42,834 bases of DNA from an uncultured Anaerolineae bacterium (GTDB lineage Bacteria > Chloroflexota > Anaerolineae > JACIWP01): NCBI GenBank assembly GCA_938049385.1, contig CALIBQ010000046.1, positions 1-42,834 on the forward strand, given 5' to 3'. Below are positions 15,558 through 24,853 of this stretch, in pieces. A program made the translations under genes and the position numbers. Numbering within the stretch: position 1 is the stretch's first letter; each line of letters starts with the position of its first letter. The notes beneath the pieces were generated by a model. It saw only the letters and a list, made by a program, of their open reading frames with translations. It searched no databases and was not told the origin of the DNA.

Positions 15558-16004
15558 TCACGGCAGATCAGCACTCTGCTCATCCATGCGGCGCAGTTCC
15601 TGCTCATCCAGCAAGCGCTCACGCGCTTGCTGGTAGACACTGCAGGTGTGGCACTTCTGTTCCTGCCGGCAGGTCATCGAAGCGATGGCCCAGCACGGCG
15701 TGGTGCGATCCCGGCGCGCTTCACAATTCTGATACTGCTCGGGAGGACAGCCGCGGATCTCCCAGCAGGGCATCAGTGCCAACAGCCGGCGGATGCCCTC
15801 CTGATTGAGCCCCTGTTCATGAATAAGGTAGCGAATACAGCGGATCCAGCGCAAATCGTTGTTGGAGTAAATGCGACGATTGTTGCGGCGCGCAGGTTTG
15901 ATCAAGCCGGCGGCCTCATAGAGACGCAGTGTCCGCGGATGGACGCCCAACAGCTCTGCCGCGGTGGCGATGGTGTAAACCGGGCGGTTATCCTTACTGC
16001 TCAT
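15558..16004 (-). CDS. MerR-family regulator with Cys-rich (two-CW type) tail
   Basis: A 148-residue regulator starts at ATG 16004-16002 after GGGGGAAG; the open frame reaches upstream to 16100 but that part includes the promoter. Residues ~8-75 form a MerR DNA-binding domain ('IATAAELLGVHPRTLRLYEAAGLIKP', 'RIYSNNDLRWIRCIRYL'), close to the HspR-like branch. The C-terminal half holds 'PCWEIRGCPP', 'QNCEA', 'PCWAIASMTC' and 'CHTCSVY', the repeated CW/C pattern of the two-CW type, which probably binds a metal or Fe-S cluster or forms disulfides. It is the first gene of the gcvH-osmC unit, so redox- or peroxide-responsive control of that module is a reasonable inference. Confidence 0.85.
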   Translation of the reverse strand: MSSKDNRPVYTIATAAELLGVHPRTLRLYEAAGLIKPARRNNRRIYSNNDLRWIRCIRYLIHEQGLNQEGIRRLLALMPCWEIRGCPPEQYQNCEARRDRTTPCWAIASMTCRQEQKCHTCSVYQQARERLLDEQELRRMDEQSADLP

Positions 16005-16058
16005 AGCAATCTTCCCCCTCCGATTATCCCCCACCAGGTCAGACCGATACACAAAATT

Positions 16059-16087
16059 ATTATAGCACTGAGTGTCAATATTGTCAA
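16059..16087 (-). promoter_or_regulatory. Consensus promoter and possible MerR operator upstream of merR-gcvH-osmC
   Basis: On the minus strand a perfect -35 TTGACA (16087-16082) and a perfect -10 TATAAT (16064-16059) have a 17-base spacer. The spacer holds a second TTGACA and the dyad CACTCAGTG. Such a dyad between -35 and -10 is where MerR proteins bind, although they usually prefer 19-20-base spacers. The start codon is about 55 bases downstream. Confidence 0.75.
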
Positions 16088-16120
16088 AGATAATGTGCAT
16101 ATTTTAGGGTTACAAATTTA

Positions 16121-18673
16121 TTACTCTTTGACGACAATTTCCACCTCTGGGCTTTCCAGCCATTCGCCGGCCTCCGTGCGGCCGCGCGCCCGAAAGCGGT
16201 GCCGGCCGGCCTCCAGCTCCCAGCGAGCGGTATAGGGCGAGGACTCCAGGCGCGCCAGCAGGACATCGTCCGCATACAGCTCCACCAGCGTGAGGCGCAG
16301 GCCGGGCCTTATCTCTGCCGTCACCTCCAGGCGCTGGGTCTGGCGCGGCAGGGCCGGGTTCAGGCGGTAGACATCGCCGGCGGCAGGGCTGGTCAGCCAA
16401 ATCGGGAACTCGCCGGCCGCTCGGCCGACGGCATAGGCGGGCGGCTGAGCGGTTGGCGGCTGGGGCAGGTGTTCCTGCCGCGCCCATTCCTGGGCCTCCG
16501 CCGGCAGGATCAGGTACACCCGCTCCACCACTTCTTCCGCCGGCGTGGTCGCGTCCGCCAACCCGCCGGTGCGGCGGTCTATGCGGAAGCGCTGGTGCAG
16601 GGGACAGGTTTCCGTCGGCTGTGTGCCCTCGATAAACCATTCCAGCCGGCGGTGCGGGCAGTCCGGGTTCGGCAGGAGGCCGGAAACCGCGCATACTTCC
16701 ACCTGCACCAGCCCGTCGGGTCGGACAAATCCCCGCCGCGGCCGGCCTTGATGGATGCGCAGCATGATATCGTGCCAGATGGGGCCGGCGCCGCTGACCC
16801 CCGAGACGCCGTACATGGGGGAGTTGTCGGCATTGCCCACCCATACACCGGTCACATAGTCCGGCGTATAGCCGATGGTCCAGTTGTCCCGCCAGTCAGT
16901 GGTGGTGCCGGTCTTGACCGCCGCCGGCCGGTCCAGCCTCAGCCATGGGGTCGCGCCGAAGCCCAGCCGGCGGGCCTGCGCGTCCGACAGGATATCCGTG
17001 ATCAGGTAGGCCGCCTGCGGGGAGATGACCTGGGCGGACGGGCCGGCCTGCCAGCGGCGCAGGACACTGCCCGACGAGTCTTCGACGCGCTCGATGGCGC
17101 GAATCTCCACCCGCCGGCCGCCGGCCGCCAGGCTGGCATAGGCCCGTGTCAGCTCCAGCAGGGATACCTCTCCGCCGCCCAGGGTCAGCGAAAGGCCGTA
17201 GCGCTCGGCAGACTGCAAGGAGGTGATGCCCAAGCGCGCACACAGGTCAATCACTGGCTGTACGCCGACGTCGTTCAGCACCTTGACTGCCGGCAGGTTC
17301 AGGGACGAGGCCAACGCTGTGCGCGCCGAAACCGGCCCATGAAAGCGCAGGTCGTAGTTCTGCGGCGTATAGGTCTTGCCCTCGGCGGTGAGGAATGTGG
17401 TGGGGACATCGAGAATCATGGCGGCCGACGTATAGGTCCCCTGCATGAAGGCGGTCGCGTAGGTAAAAGGCTTCAGCGCCGAGCCGGGCTGGCGCAGGGC
17501 CAGCGCGGCGTTCATGGCGCCGCTGATGCGGGCATCTGTGTAGTCCGGACTGCCCACCATAGCCAGGATATCGCCGGTGTTCGGGTCCAAGATGACCACA
17601 GCGGCGTTGTCCACGCGCCGGCGCACCCCCTGCTCGTCCGGCCGGTTCAGCTCTTCCAGGCGCCGGCGCACCACGTCCAGCGCGATGCGCTGGAAATCCA
17701 GATCGAGGGTGGTGTAGACGCGCAGGCCGCCCTGGCGCAGGCGTTCGGTCCCCAGCGCGCGCTCCAGGATGCCGGCCACATAGGCCGAGAAATGGGGCGC
17801 CTCCAGCAGATACGGGAATGGGGACGAGGAGAAGTACAGCGGCTCCCGTTCGGCTTGCTCTGCTTCCCCTTGTGTGATGTAGCCCTGCTGGACCATACGC
17901 CGCAGTACCACACGCTGGCGCGCCGCCGCGGCCTCGGGATGCTCCAGCGGGTTGTAGGCCGCCGGCGATTGGATCAGGCCGGCCAACAGGGCCGCCTGGG
18001 CCAGGTCCAGCTCCGCGGCCGGCACGCCGAAATAGGCGCGGGCGGCGGCTTCGGCCCCAAAGGCGAAGTTGCCGAAATAGGTCTGGTTGAGGTACAGCGC
18101 CAGAATCTCGTCCTTAGAGTAGCGGCGGGTCAGGCGGTAGGCCAGGGTGGCCTCGCGGATTTTGCGGCGCAGGGAGGTTTCATAGCGCTCCTCGGGAGCC
18201 AGCAGAAGATTGCGCACCACCTGCTGGGTGATGGTGCTTCCGCCGGCCACCACCCGGCCGGCGCGCAGGTTCAGCCAGAGGGAGCGTAGGATGCCGCGCG
18301 GCGAGAAGCCCGGGTTCTGGTAAAAGGTCGCGTCCTCCGTGGCAATGACGGCCTGCCGCAGATGTAGCGGGATGTCATCCAGCGTCAGCGGTACATTCTT
18401 GCCGGCCTCGGGGTGGATGACCTCATGGATGACGCGCCCATGCCGGTCGTAAATGAAGGTGCTGGGCACGGAAAGGCGCGCCGGCAGACCCTCCACCGGC
18501 GGCAGATCGCGCACCAGGAGGGCGTAATAGAGGCCGGCTCCCCCCAGCAGGAGGGTCTCCAGCACCAGGGCCAGGAGCACGACGACCCGCAAGGTTCGGC
18601 GCGCGCGGGAAAGCCGGCGGCCGGCGGCCGCATGCGTTGTTTCCATCATAGTATTACTCGGTTTCAGCGTCAT
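16121..18673 (-). CDS. pbpC: Penicillin-binding protein 1C-like bifunctional glycosyltransferase/transpeptidase
   Basis: This 850-residue class A PBP builds and crosslinks peptidoglycan on the outer face of the membrane. A signal anchor lies at ~28-52. The GT51 domain (~75-250) has the catalytic Glu in 'VIATEDATFYQNPG' (E113) and 'GGSTITQQVVRNLLL'. The transpeptidase domain has SxxK at S398-K401 ('PGSALKPF'), SxN at S457-N459 and KTGT at 587-590. A C-terminal ~150-residue beta domain ('LTSPAAGDVYRLNPALPRQTQ') is typical of the PBP1C type. ATG 18673 has a weak ribosome site; ATGs at 18649 and 18646 are alternatives. It follows the MetH-reactivation-like gene by 62 bases on the same strand. It implies a peptidoglycan-containing cell. 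Confidence 0.92.
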   Translation of the reverse strand: MTLKPSNTMMETTHAAAGRRLSRARRTLRVVVLLALVLETLLLGGAGLYYALLVRDLPPVEGLPARLSVPSTFIYDRHGRVIHEVIHPEAGKNVPLTLDDIPLHLRQAVIATEDATFYQNPGFSPRGILRSLWLNLRAGRVVAGGSTITQQVVRNLLLAPEERYETSLRRKIREATLAYRLTRRYSKDEILALYLNQTYFGNFAFGAEAAARAYFGVPAAELDLAQAALLAGLIQSPAAYNPLEHPEAAAARQRVVLRRMVQQGYITQGEAEQAEREPLYFSSSPFPYLLEAPHFSAYVAGILERALGTERLRQGGLRVYTTLDLDFQRIALDVVRRRLEELNRPDEQGVRRRVDNAAVVILDPNTGDILAMVGSPDYTDARISGAMNAALALRQPGSALKPFTYATAFMQGTYTSAAMILDVPTTFLTAEGKTYTPQNYDLRFHGPVSARTALASSLNLPAVKVLNDVGVQPVIDLCARLGITSLQSAERYGLSLTLGGGEVSLLELTRAYASLAAGGRRVEIRAIERVEDSSGSVLRRWQAGPSAQVISPQAAYLITDILSDAQARRLGFGATPWLRLDRPAAVKTGTTTDWRDNWTIGYTPDYVTGVWVGNADNSPMYGVSGVSGAGPIWHDIMLRIHQGRPRRGFVRPDGLVQVEVCAVSGLLPNPDCPHRRLEWFIEGTQPTETCPLHQRFRIDRRTGGLADATTPAEEVVERVYLILPAEAQEWARQEHLPQPPTAQPPAYAVGRAAGEFPIWLTSPAAGDVYRLNPALPRQTQRLEVTAEIRPGLRLTLVELYADDVLLARLESSPYTARWELEAGRHRFRARGRTEAGEWLESPEVEIVVKE

Positions 18674-18735
18674 AAAGAGGCTTCACTGCCAGGACGCTGA
18701 AAGGGGGAGCAAAGTTCCCGCCGGCGGCCTGGCGC

Positions 18736-19422
18736 TCAGGAATAGACGCGCTCGCGCCGGCGCCAGCAGGAATCCTTCAGGGCACACAGGTGGCAAAGGG
18801 TGCCGACGGTCTTCGCGCTGTAGTCCGGGCTTAATGGGATCAGCACGGAGGAGGATTTCTGCGGCACCAACATGGCGCTGGAGGTAATGGTGACGCCGAT
18901 CTCGTCCGCCGGCACCAGCTTGATGAGATCGCGCTGACCCTGCACCGGCCATCCCATGGGCGAGCCAGGATACAGGCCGGGGCCGACGCCCCAACCCAGC
19001 TCGTCGGCCATCTGCTGGGCCATCTCGCGGGCGTGCATCTGCACCTGCCCGACGGCGACCACGCCGGCGCAGTCGAGCATGTAGCCCTTGAGCGAATCGC
19101 CGGCGGACATCAGGTCATGTACTTCTTTCTCCAGATGAGAGCCGATGGTGGCCACCGCCACCAGCACGCGGCGCGCCGGCGCGGCATAATCCGCTCGCTT
19201 GCCCAACCGGAGGCGGATACCTCCTTCCAGCACCAGCTCCTCGCCCTCGACCCCTTTGCTTTCCAGGACGTTATAGGCCAGGGCCGGCTGGATAAGTTCA
19301 TAAGCACGCGCCACGGCCCACTGGGTAGCTTCCAGGACGGCCGGCGGCGGGTTCTCCCTGGCCTGCCGGCGCAGGACATCCTTCGGGCTAATGCGGACCT
19401 TGATGTCACGAACCACGGGCAT
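18736..19422 (-). CDS. Vitamin B12-dependent methionine synthase activation-domain-like protein
   Basis: The 228-residue protein resembles the reactivation domain of MetH standing alone: 'GLYPGSPMGWPVQGQRDLIKLV' and 'IGVTITSSAMLVPQKSSSVLIPL' are the hallmark strands. The C-terminus ends in 'CHLCALKDSCWRRR', a Cys cluster that might hold an Fe-S centre. Stand-alone versions occur in anaerobes with corrinoid methyltransferases and may reactivate oxidised cobalamin. The non-Pyl MttB at 33.4 kb could be functionally linked, but no corrinoid protein is in this window. ATG 19422 follows GAGGGGAGGAA; a longer open frame to 19578 overlaps the divergent promoter and is rejected. Confidence 0.85.
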   Translation of the reverse strand: MPVVRDIKVRISPKDVLRRQARENPPPAVLEATQWAVARAYELIQPALAYNVLESKGVEGEELVLEGGIRLRLGKRADYAAPARRVLVAVATIGSHLEKEVHDLMSAGDSLKGYMLDCAGVVAVGQVQMHAREMAQQMADELGWGVGPGLYPGSPMGWPVQGQRDLIKLVPADEIGVTITSSAMLVPQKSSSVLIPLSPDYSAKTVGTLCHLCALKDSCWRRRERVYS

Positions 19423-19542
19423 GATGTACGTTCCTCCCCTCGTAAAATGCCGGCAATCGGAGATAATTGTATAGCATTTTTGCAAATTTGGGAAACGGCC
19501 CCGCCTGCAATACAGCCATCCCTGGCTTATGCCCCTTTTTCT

Positions 19543-19571
19543 TTGCCTTAGCTCCCATCTTAGGGTATAAT
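19543..19571 (+). promoter_or_regulatory. Promoter of the rhamnose/exopolysaccharide gene run
   Basis: TTGCCT (19543-19548) and a perfect TATAAT (19566-19571) have a 17-base spacer, with the rmd start about 50 bases downstream. No other clear promoter or terminator appears on the plus strand until after 33.2 kb, so it may drive a very long operon. Confidence 0.65.
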
Positions 19572-19623
19572 GCGGCATGGTATCAGATAGTTGCCAGCCG
19601 ACTGCTGGCGGCAGGGGGCTGTT

Positions 19624-20592
19624 TTGAAGGCGCTCATCACCGGCATCTCAGGCTTTGTGGGAAGCCACCTGGCGGAGTACCTGCTGGATGTGCCGGCCTG
19701 GGAAGTGGCAGGCACATTCTATCATCAGCCAGAGCACATCGAACATCTGCGCGCGCGGGTGCGCCTGTTCCGCGCCGATTTGTCGCGCCCCGAAGAGGCG
19801 CAGGCGGTGCTGGGGGAATACCGCCCGGACGTCATCTTCCACCTGGCCGCCCAATCCCTCACCGCCCGCTCCCACCAGGAACCCTGGCAGACGTTGGAAG
19901 CGAATATCCGCATGCAGTTGAACGTGCTGGAGGGCGTGCGCCGGCTGAACCTGCCAGCGCGCCTGCTGGTGGTGGGCTCCGGCGAGGAGTACGGCCTGGT
20001 GCACCCACACGAACTGCCCATCCGCGAGGAACAGCCCTTTCGCCCGCTGAACCCCTATGCCGTCAGTAAAATCGCCCAGGACATGCTGGGCCTGCAGTAT
20101 CACCTGAGCCACGGCCTGGATGTGGTGCGGGTGCGGCCCTTCAACCATATCGGCCCGCGCCAGCGTCTGGGGTTCGTGGCGCCCGATTTCGCCTATCAGA
20201 TTGCGGAGGCGGAGGCCGGCCGGCGCGAGCCGGTCATCCACGTCGGCAACCTGGACGTGAGCCGCGATTTCAGCGACGTGCGCGATGTGGTGCGCGCCTA
20301 TTACCTGGCGGTCCTGCACGGCGAGGCCGGCGAGGTCTACAATATCGGCTCCGGCCAGGCACGCACCATCCGCGAACTGCTGGACGCCCTCTTGCGGCTG
20401 AGCACTATCCCTCTGCGCTGTGAGGAATCCCCCGCCCAGGCCCGCCGGGTGGATATCCCTTGCATCCGCGCCGATTTCAGCAAGTTTCACGCCCGGACGG
20501 GCTGGAAACCAGAAATACCCTTTGAACAAAGCCTGAAGGATATCCTGGACTACTGGAGAGCAGAAGTCCGTACATCCCCAGAGAGGCAGTGA
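19624..20592 (+). CDS. rmd: GDP-6-deoxy-D-mannose reductase-like NAD(P)-dependent epimerase
   Basis: A 322-residue short-chain dehydrogenase of the extended type has the Rossmann motif 'LITGISGFVGSHLAEYL', 'FHLAAQS' and the catalytic 'NPYAVSKIAQD' (YxxxK). The 'VGSGEEYG' and 'VRPFNHIGPRQ' motifs match GDP-4-keto-6-deoxymannose reductases. It would reduce the product of the next gene (gmd) to GDP-D-rhamnose. There is no ATG; TTG 19624 preceded by AGGGGG is the best start, while an in-frame TTG at 19591 would add 11 unlike residues. The stop is four bases before the gmd ATG. Another NDP-sugar epimerase role is possible, but pairing with gmd supports this one. Confidence 0.85.
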   Translation: MKALITGISGFVGSHLAEYLLDVPAWEVAGTFYHQPEHIEHLRARVRLFRADLSRPEEAQAVLGEYRPDVIFHLAAQSLTARSHQEPWQTLEANIRMQLNVLEGVRRLNLPARLLVVGSGEEYGLVHPHELPIREEQPFRPLNPYAVSKIAQDMLGLQYHLSHGLDVVRVRPFNHIGPRQRLGFVAPDFAYQIAEAEAGRREPVIHVGNLDVSRDFSDVRDVVRAYYLAVLHGEAGEVYNIGSGQARTIRELLDALLRLSTIPLRCEESPAQARRVDIPCIRADFSKFHARTGWKPEIPFEQSLKDILDYWRAEVRTSPERQ

Positions 20593-21573
<981 letters not shown>

Positions 21574-21593
21574 CACCAGCGGAGGAATATCTC

Positions 21594-23039
21594 ATGACCA
21601 CTCGCATCAAATTCGGCACGGACGGCTGGCGGGGCATCATCGCCGAGGATTATACGTTTGAGAACGTGCGCATCTGCGCCAAGGCGACGGCGCGCTACCT
21701 GCATGATACCGGCATGGCCGGCCGCGGGCTGGTGATCGGCTATGATACCCGCTTCCAGTCAGAGCGCTTCGCCGAGGCGGTGGCCACCGTCGCCGCCGTT
21801 GAAGGGATCAAGGCCTACTTGTGCGACCGGCCGGCGCCCACCCCGACGGTTTCGTTCGCCATCCTGGACCGCCAGGCCGCCGGCGCGGTGGTCATCACCG
21901 CCAGCCACAACCCGGGCATCTGGAACGGCTACAAGTACAAGCCAGAATATGCCGGCTCCGCTTCGCCGGAGGTCATTGCCGCGCTGGAGGAGCGCATCGC
22001 CGCCATCCAGGCCGAGGGCAAGCCGGTGACCGCCATGCCGCTCCAGGAGGCGCTGGACAAAGGGTTGGTGGAGCTGTTCGACCCGGAGCCGGCCTACATG
22101 GCCCAGATTCATAAGCTGGTGGACGTCCAGGCCATCAAGGACGCCGGCCTGAAGATCGTGGTGGACCCGATGTTCGGGGCCGGCATTGATTACTTTCCTA
22201 AACTGCTGGCCGGCGGCAAAACCCAGGTCATCCAGGTCAACGGCTACCGCAACCCCATTTTCCCCGGCATGCACAACCCGGAGCCCATTGACCACAACCT
22301 GAACGCCCTGCGGGCCGGCATCCTGGAACATAAAGCGGACGTGGGATTGGCCAACGACGGCGACGCCGACCGCATCGGGGTCATGGACGAGCGGGGCGTC
22401 TTCATCAACCAGCTTCAGGTGTACGGCCTGCTCCTGCTCTACCTGCTGGAAGTGCGCGGCATGCGCGGCCCCATTGTCAAGACCCTGACCACCACAGTCA
22501 TGGCCTATAAGCTGGCCGAGAAGTACGGCCTGCCGGTGTACGAGACGCCGGTGGGCTTCAAGTACGTGGGGCCCAAGATGCTGGAGACGGGCGCCATCAT
22601 GGGCGGCGAGGAGAGCGGCGGGTTTGGCTTCAAGGGGCACATTCCGGAGCGTGACGGCATCCTGGCCGGCCTGTTCATCCTGGACCTCATGGTCAAGCTG
22701 GGCAAAAAGCCCTCGGAGCTGATTGACTATCTGTACGCCCAGGTAGGGCCGCATTACTACGACCGCATCGACGTGCCCTTCCCGCCGGAGCGGCGCGACG
22801 AGGTGGTGGCGCGCGTGCGCCAGGCTCGTCCGACCCAGGTCGCCGGCCTGACTGTCCACAATCTTGATACCACCGACGGCTTCCGCTTCCACCTGGAGGA
22901 CGGCGGATGGTTGCTCATCCGCTTCTCCGGCACGGAGCCTATCATCCGGGTGTACACGGAAACCACGCGCCAGGATAAGGTACAGCAAATCCTGGAAGAG
23001 GGTCTGGCCCTGGCCGGCCTGCGGGCCCCCGGGAAATAG
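21594..23039 (+). CDS. Phosphoglucomutase/phosphomannomutase family protein
   Basis: A 481-residue alpha-D-phosphohexomutase interconverts hexose 6- and 1-phosphates. 'VVITASHNPGIWNGYK' carries the phosphoserine, 'ANDGDADRIGVMDE' the metal-binding Asp residues, 'GGEESGGFGFKGHIPERDG' the sugar-binding loop and 'RFSGTEPIIRVYTE' the phosphate-binding loop. GGAGGAATATCTC before ATG 21594 fixes the start; the frame is open further upstream only as a shadow of gmd. In this context it could supply mannose 1-phosphate for GDP-mannose or glucose 1-phosphate. The sequence does not settle the sugar. Confidence 0.93.
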   Translation: MTTRIKFGTDGWRGIIAEDYTFENVRICAKATARYLHDTGMAGRGLVIGYDTRFQSERFAEAVATVAAVEGIKAYLCDRPAPTPTVSFAILDRQAAGAVVITASHNPGIWNGYKYKPEYAGSASPEVIAALEERIAAIQAEGKPVTAMPLQEALDKGLVELFDPEPAYMAQIHKLVDVQAIKDAGLKIVVDPMFGAGIDYFPKLLAGGKTQVIQVNGYRNPIFPGMHNPEPIDHNLNALRAGILEHKADVGLANDGDADRIGVMDERGVFINQLQVYGLLLLYLLEVRGMRGPIVKTLTTTVMAYKLAEKYGLPVYETPVGFKYVGPKMLETGAIMGGEESGGFGFKGHIPERDGILAGLFILDLMVKLGKKPSELIDYLYAQVGPHYYDRIDVPFPPERRDEVVARVRQARPTQVAGLTVHNLDTTDGFRFHLEDGGWLLIRFSGTEPIIRVYTETTRQDKVQQILEEGLALAGLRAPGK

Positions 23040-23047
23040 AAACAGCT

Positions 23048-23824
23048 ATGCTGGTGGATACCCATGCCCATCTCGACTTCGACGATTTCGACGCCGATCG
23101 CGAGGAGGTGATCCGGCGGGCCCGGGAGGCCGGCGTTAGGTACATCATCAACCCCGGCGCGGACCTGGAATCCAGCCGGCGAGCCATCGCCCTGGCGGAA
23201 ACACAGCCGGACATCTTCGCCGCCGTGGGGGTGCACCCCCACGAAGCCAGCAGTCTGACGGATGATGTCTGGCAGGAACTGCGCCGGCTGGCCCAGCACC
23301 CGCGCGTGGTCGCCATCGGCGAGATCGGGCTAGATTACTATCGCGACCTTTCACCGCGGCCCGTCCAGCAGGCGGCGTTCCGCCGGCAGTTGGTGCTGGC
23401 CGCCGAATTGGGACTGCCGGTCATCATCCATGACCGCGACGCCCATGAGGATGTGTTGGCCATACTGGAAGACTGGCGCGCAGAGGGAAACAGCTTTCCG
23501 ATTCTCTTTCACGCTTTCTCGGGCGACCTGGGCATCGCGCGGTGCGTGTTGAAATTGGGCGGCTATATCGCTATCGGCGGGCCGGTGACCTTCACCAATG
23601 CCCGACGTCTGCCGGCCATGCTTCCGCAACTCCCGCTGGAGCGGCTGGTGGTGGAGACCGACTGCCCCTACCTGGCGCCGCACCCGTATCGCGGGCAGAG
23701 GAACGAGCCGGCCTACCTGCCGCTGGTCGTCGCAAAGATGGCAGAACTCTGCCAGCGGCCGGCGGAGGAAATCGCCCGGCTGACGACGGAGAACGCCTGC
23801 CGGCTGTTCCACCTGCCGGCGTGA
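23048..23824 (+). CDS. tatD: TatD-family metal-dependent hydrolase (DNase-like)
   Basis: This 258-residue TIM-barrel hydrolase has all TatD landmarks: 'LVDTHAHLDF' (metal ligands), 'AVGVHPHEAS', 'AIGEIGLDYYRD', 'VIIHDRDAHED', 'LFHAFSGD' and 'VETDCPYLAPHPYRG'. Family members are metal-dependent nucleases or peptidyl/nucleotidyl hydrolases in the cytoplasm. It starts nine bases after the phosphohexomutase stop without a strong ribosome site. Its presence in the sugar operon probably reflects co-transcription rather than a shared pathway. Confidence 0.94.
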   Translation: MLVDTHAHLDFDDFDADREEVIRRAREAGVRYIINPGADLESSRRAIALAETQPDIFAAVGVHPHEASSLTDDVWQELRRLAQHPRVVAIGEIGLDYYRDLSPRPVQQAAFRRQLVLAAELGLPVIIHDRDAHEDVLAILEDWRAEGNSFPILFHAFSGDLGIARCVLKLGGYIAIGGPVTFTNARRLPAMLPQLPLERLVVETDCPYLAPHPYRGQRNEPAYLPLVVAKMAELCQRPAEEIARLTTENACRLFHLPA

Positions 23825-23869
23825 TGCCGTTCGGATTGTAGGATACTTTGGCAATATGAAGGAGTGCCT

Positions 23870-24853
23870 GTGGAGCTGGCGGTAAAAGACATTCTGGCGA
23901 CCATCCAACCGACGTTGCTTCTGGTGGAGGACAAACTGCGCGAGGGGGTGGACGAGATGTTCCTGCCCCTGGGGCAGGGCCTCCTCAATCTGCTGGACAG
24001 CGGCGGCAAGCGCCTGCGGCCGGCGCTGGTCATCTTTGCCTCGCGCTTTCACCCCGGCGCGCCGCTGGACCGGGTCATCTCCCTGGCCGCCTCGGTGGAG
24101 ACCCTACATACGGCCACGCTGGTGCACGATGACCTGATTGACGGGGCGACCCTGCGGCGCGGCCGGCGCACGCTGAACGCCGCTTGGCCAGCCGCCGCCA
24201 CGGTGCTGGCCGGCGATTACCTCTTCGCTCGCGCCGCCAAATTCGCCGCTGAAACCGAGAACACCCGCGTCGTCACCATCTTCGCCGAGACGCTGATGAC
24301 GATCTGCGAGGGAGAGCTGTATCAGCTCTTCGGCGCCTATCACCTGGACCAGGACCTGGAGAGCTACTACCGGCGCATTTTCAGCAAGACCGCCTCGCTG
24401 TTCGCCGCTTCCACCGAGGCCGGTGCTACCCTCAGCGGCGCCGACGCCGCCACCATCCAGGCACTGCGGGAATACGGTAAGAACCTGGGCATGTCCTTCC
24501 AGATTCAGGACGACCTGCTGGACATCGTCGGGGATGAGCGCCGGCTGGGCAAACCCACCGGCAGTGACCTGCGTCAGGGCATCGTCACCCTGCCGGTATA
24601 TTACTTCCTGCACCATTACCCGCAGGAGCGGGAGCGGCTGGAGCAGGCACTGCAGGCGGAGCCGGCGGAGCGCGATCGGGTCATCGCGAAAATCGTCGAG
24701 GACATCCGCTCCTCGCCGGCGGTAGAAGACTGCCGGCGCGAGGCCGGCCAGTTCGCCGAGCGCGCCCGTCAGGCCCTGGCGCCCCTACCTGACATCGAGG
24801 AAAAACGCTACCTGCTGGCGCTGGTCACCGCCTTGCTTGACCGCGACGTATGA
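23870..24853 (+). CDS. Polyprenyl diphosphate synthase (trans-isoprenyl transferase)
   Basis: A 327-residue enzyme elongates isoprenyl diphosphates. The first Asp-rich motif is in 'ATLVHDDLIDGATLRRG', the second in 'FQIQDDLLDIVGD', and 'SGGKRLRPALVI' binds IPP. I prefer the GTG at 23870 because AAGGAG ends just before it with a 5-base gap; the GTG at 23864 lies inside that ribosome site. The product is likely a long-chain lipid carrier (e.g. undecaprenyl/octaprenyl) or a quinone side chain. Placement between tatD and glycosyltransferases fits a role in making the glycan carrier lipid. The last codons overlap the next gene by ATGA. Confidence 0.93.
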   Translation: MELAVKDILATIQPTLLLVEDKLREGVDEMFLPLGQGLLNLLDSGGKRLRPALVIFASRFHPGAPLDRVISLAASVETLHTATLVHDDLIDGATLRRGRRTLNAAWPAAATVLAGDYLFARAAKFAAETENTRVVTIFAETLMTICEGELYQLFGAYHLDQDLESYYRRIFSKTASLFAASTEAGATLSGADAATIQALREYGKNLGMSFQIQDDLLDIVGDERRLGKPTGSDLRQGIVTLPVYYFLHHYPQERERLEQALQAEPAERDRVIAKIVEDIRSSPAVEDCRREAGQFAERARQALAPLPDIEEKRYLLALVTALLDRDV

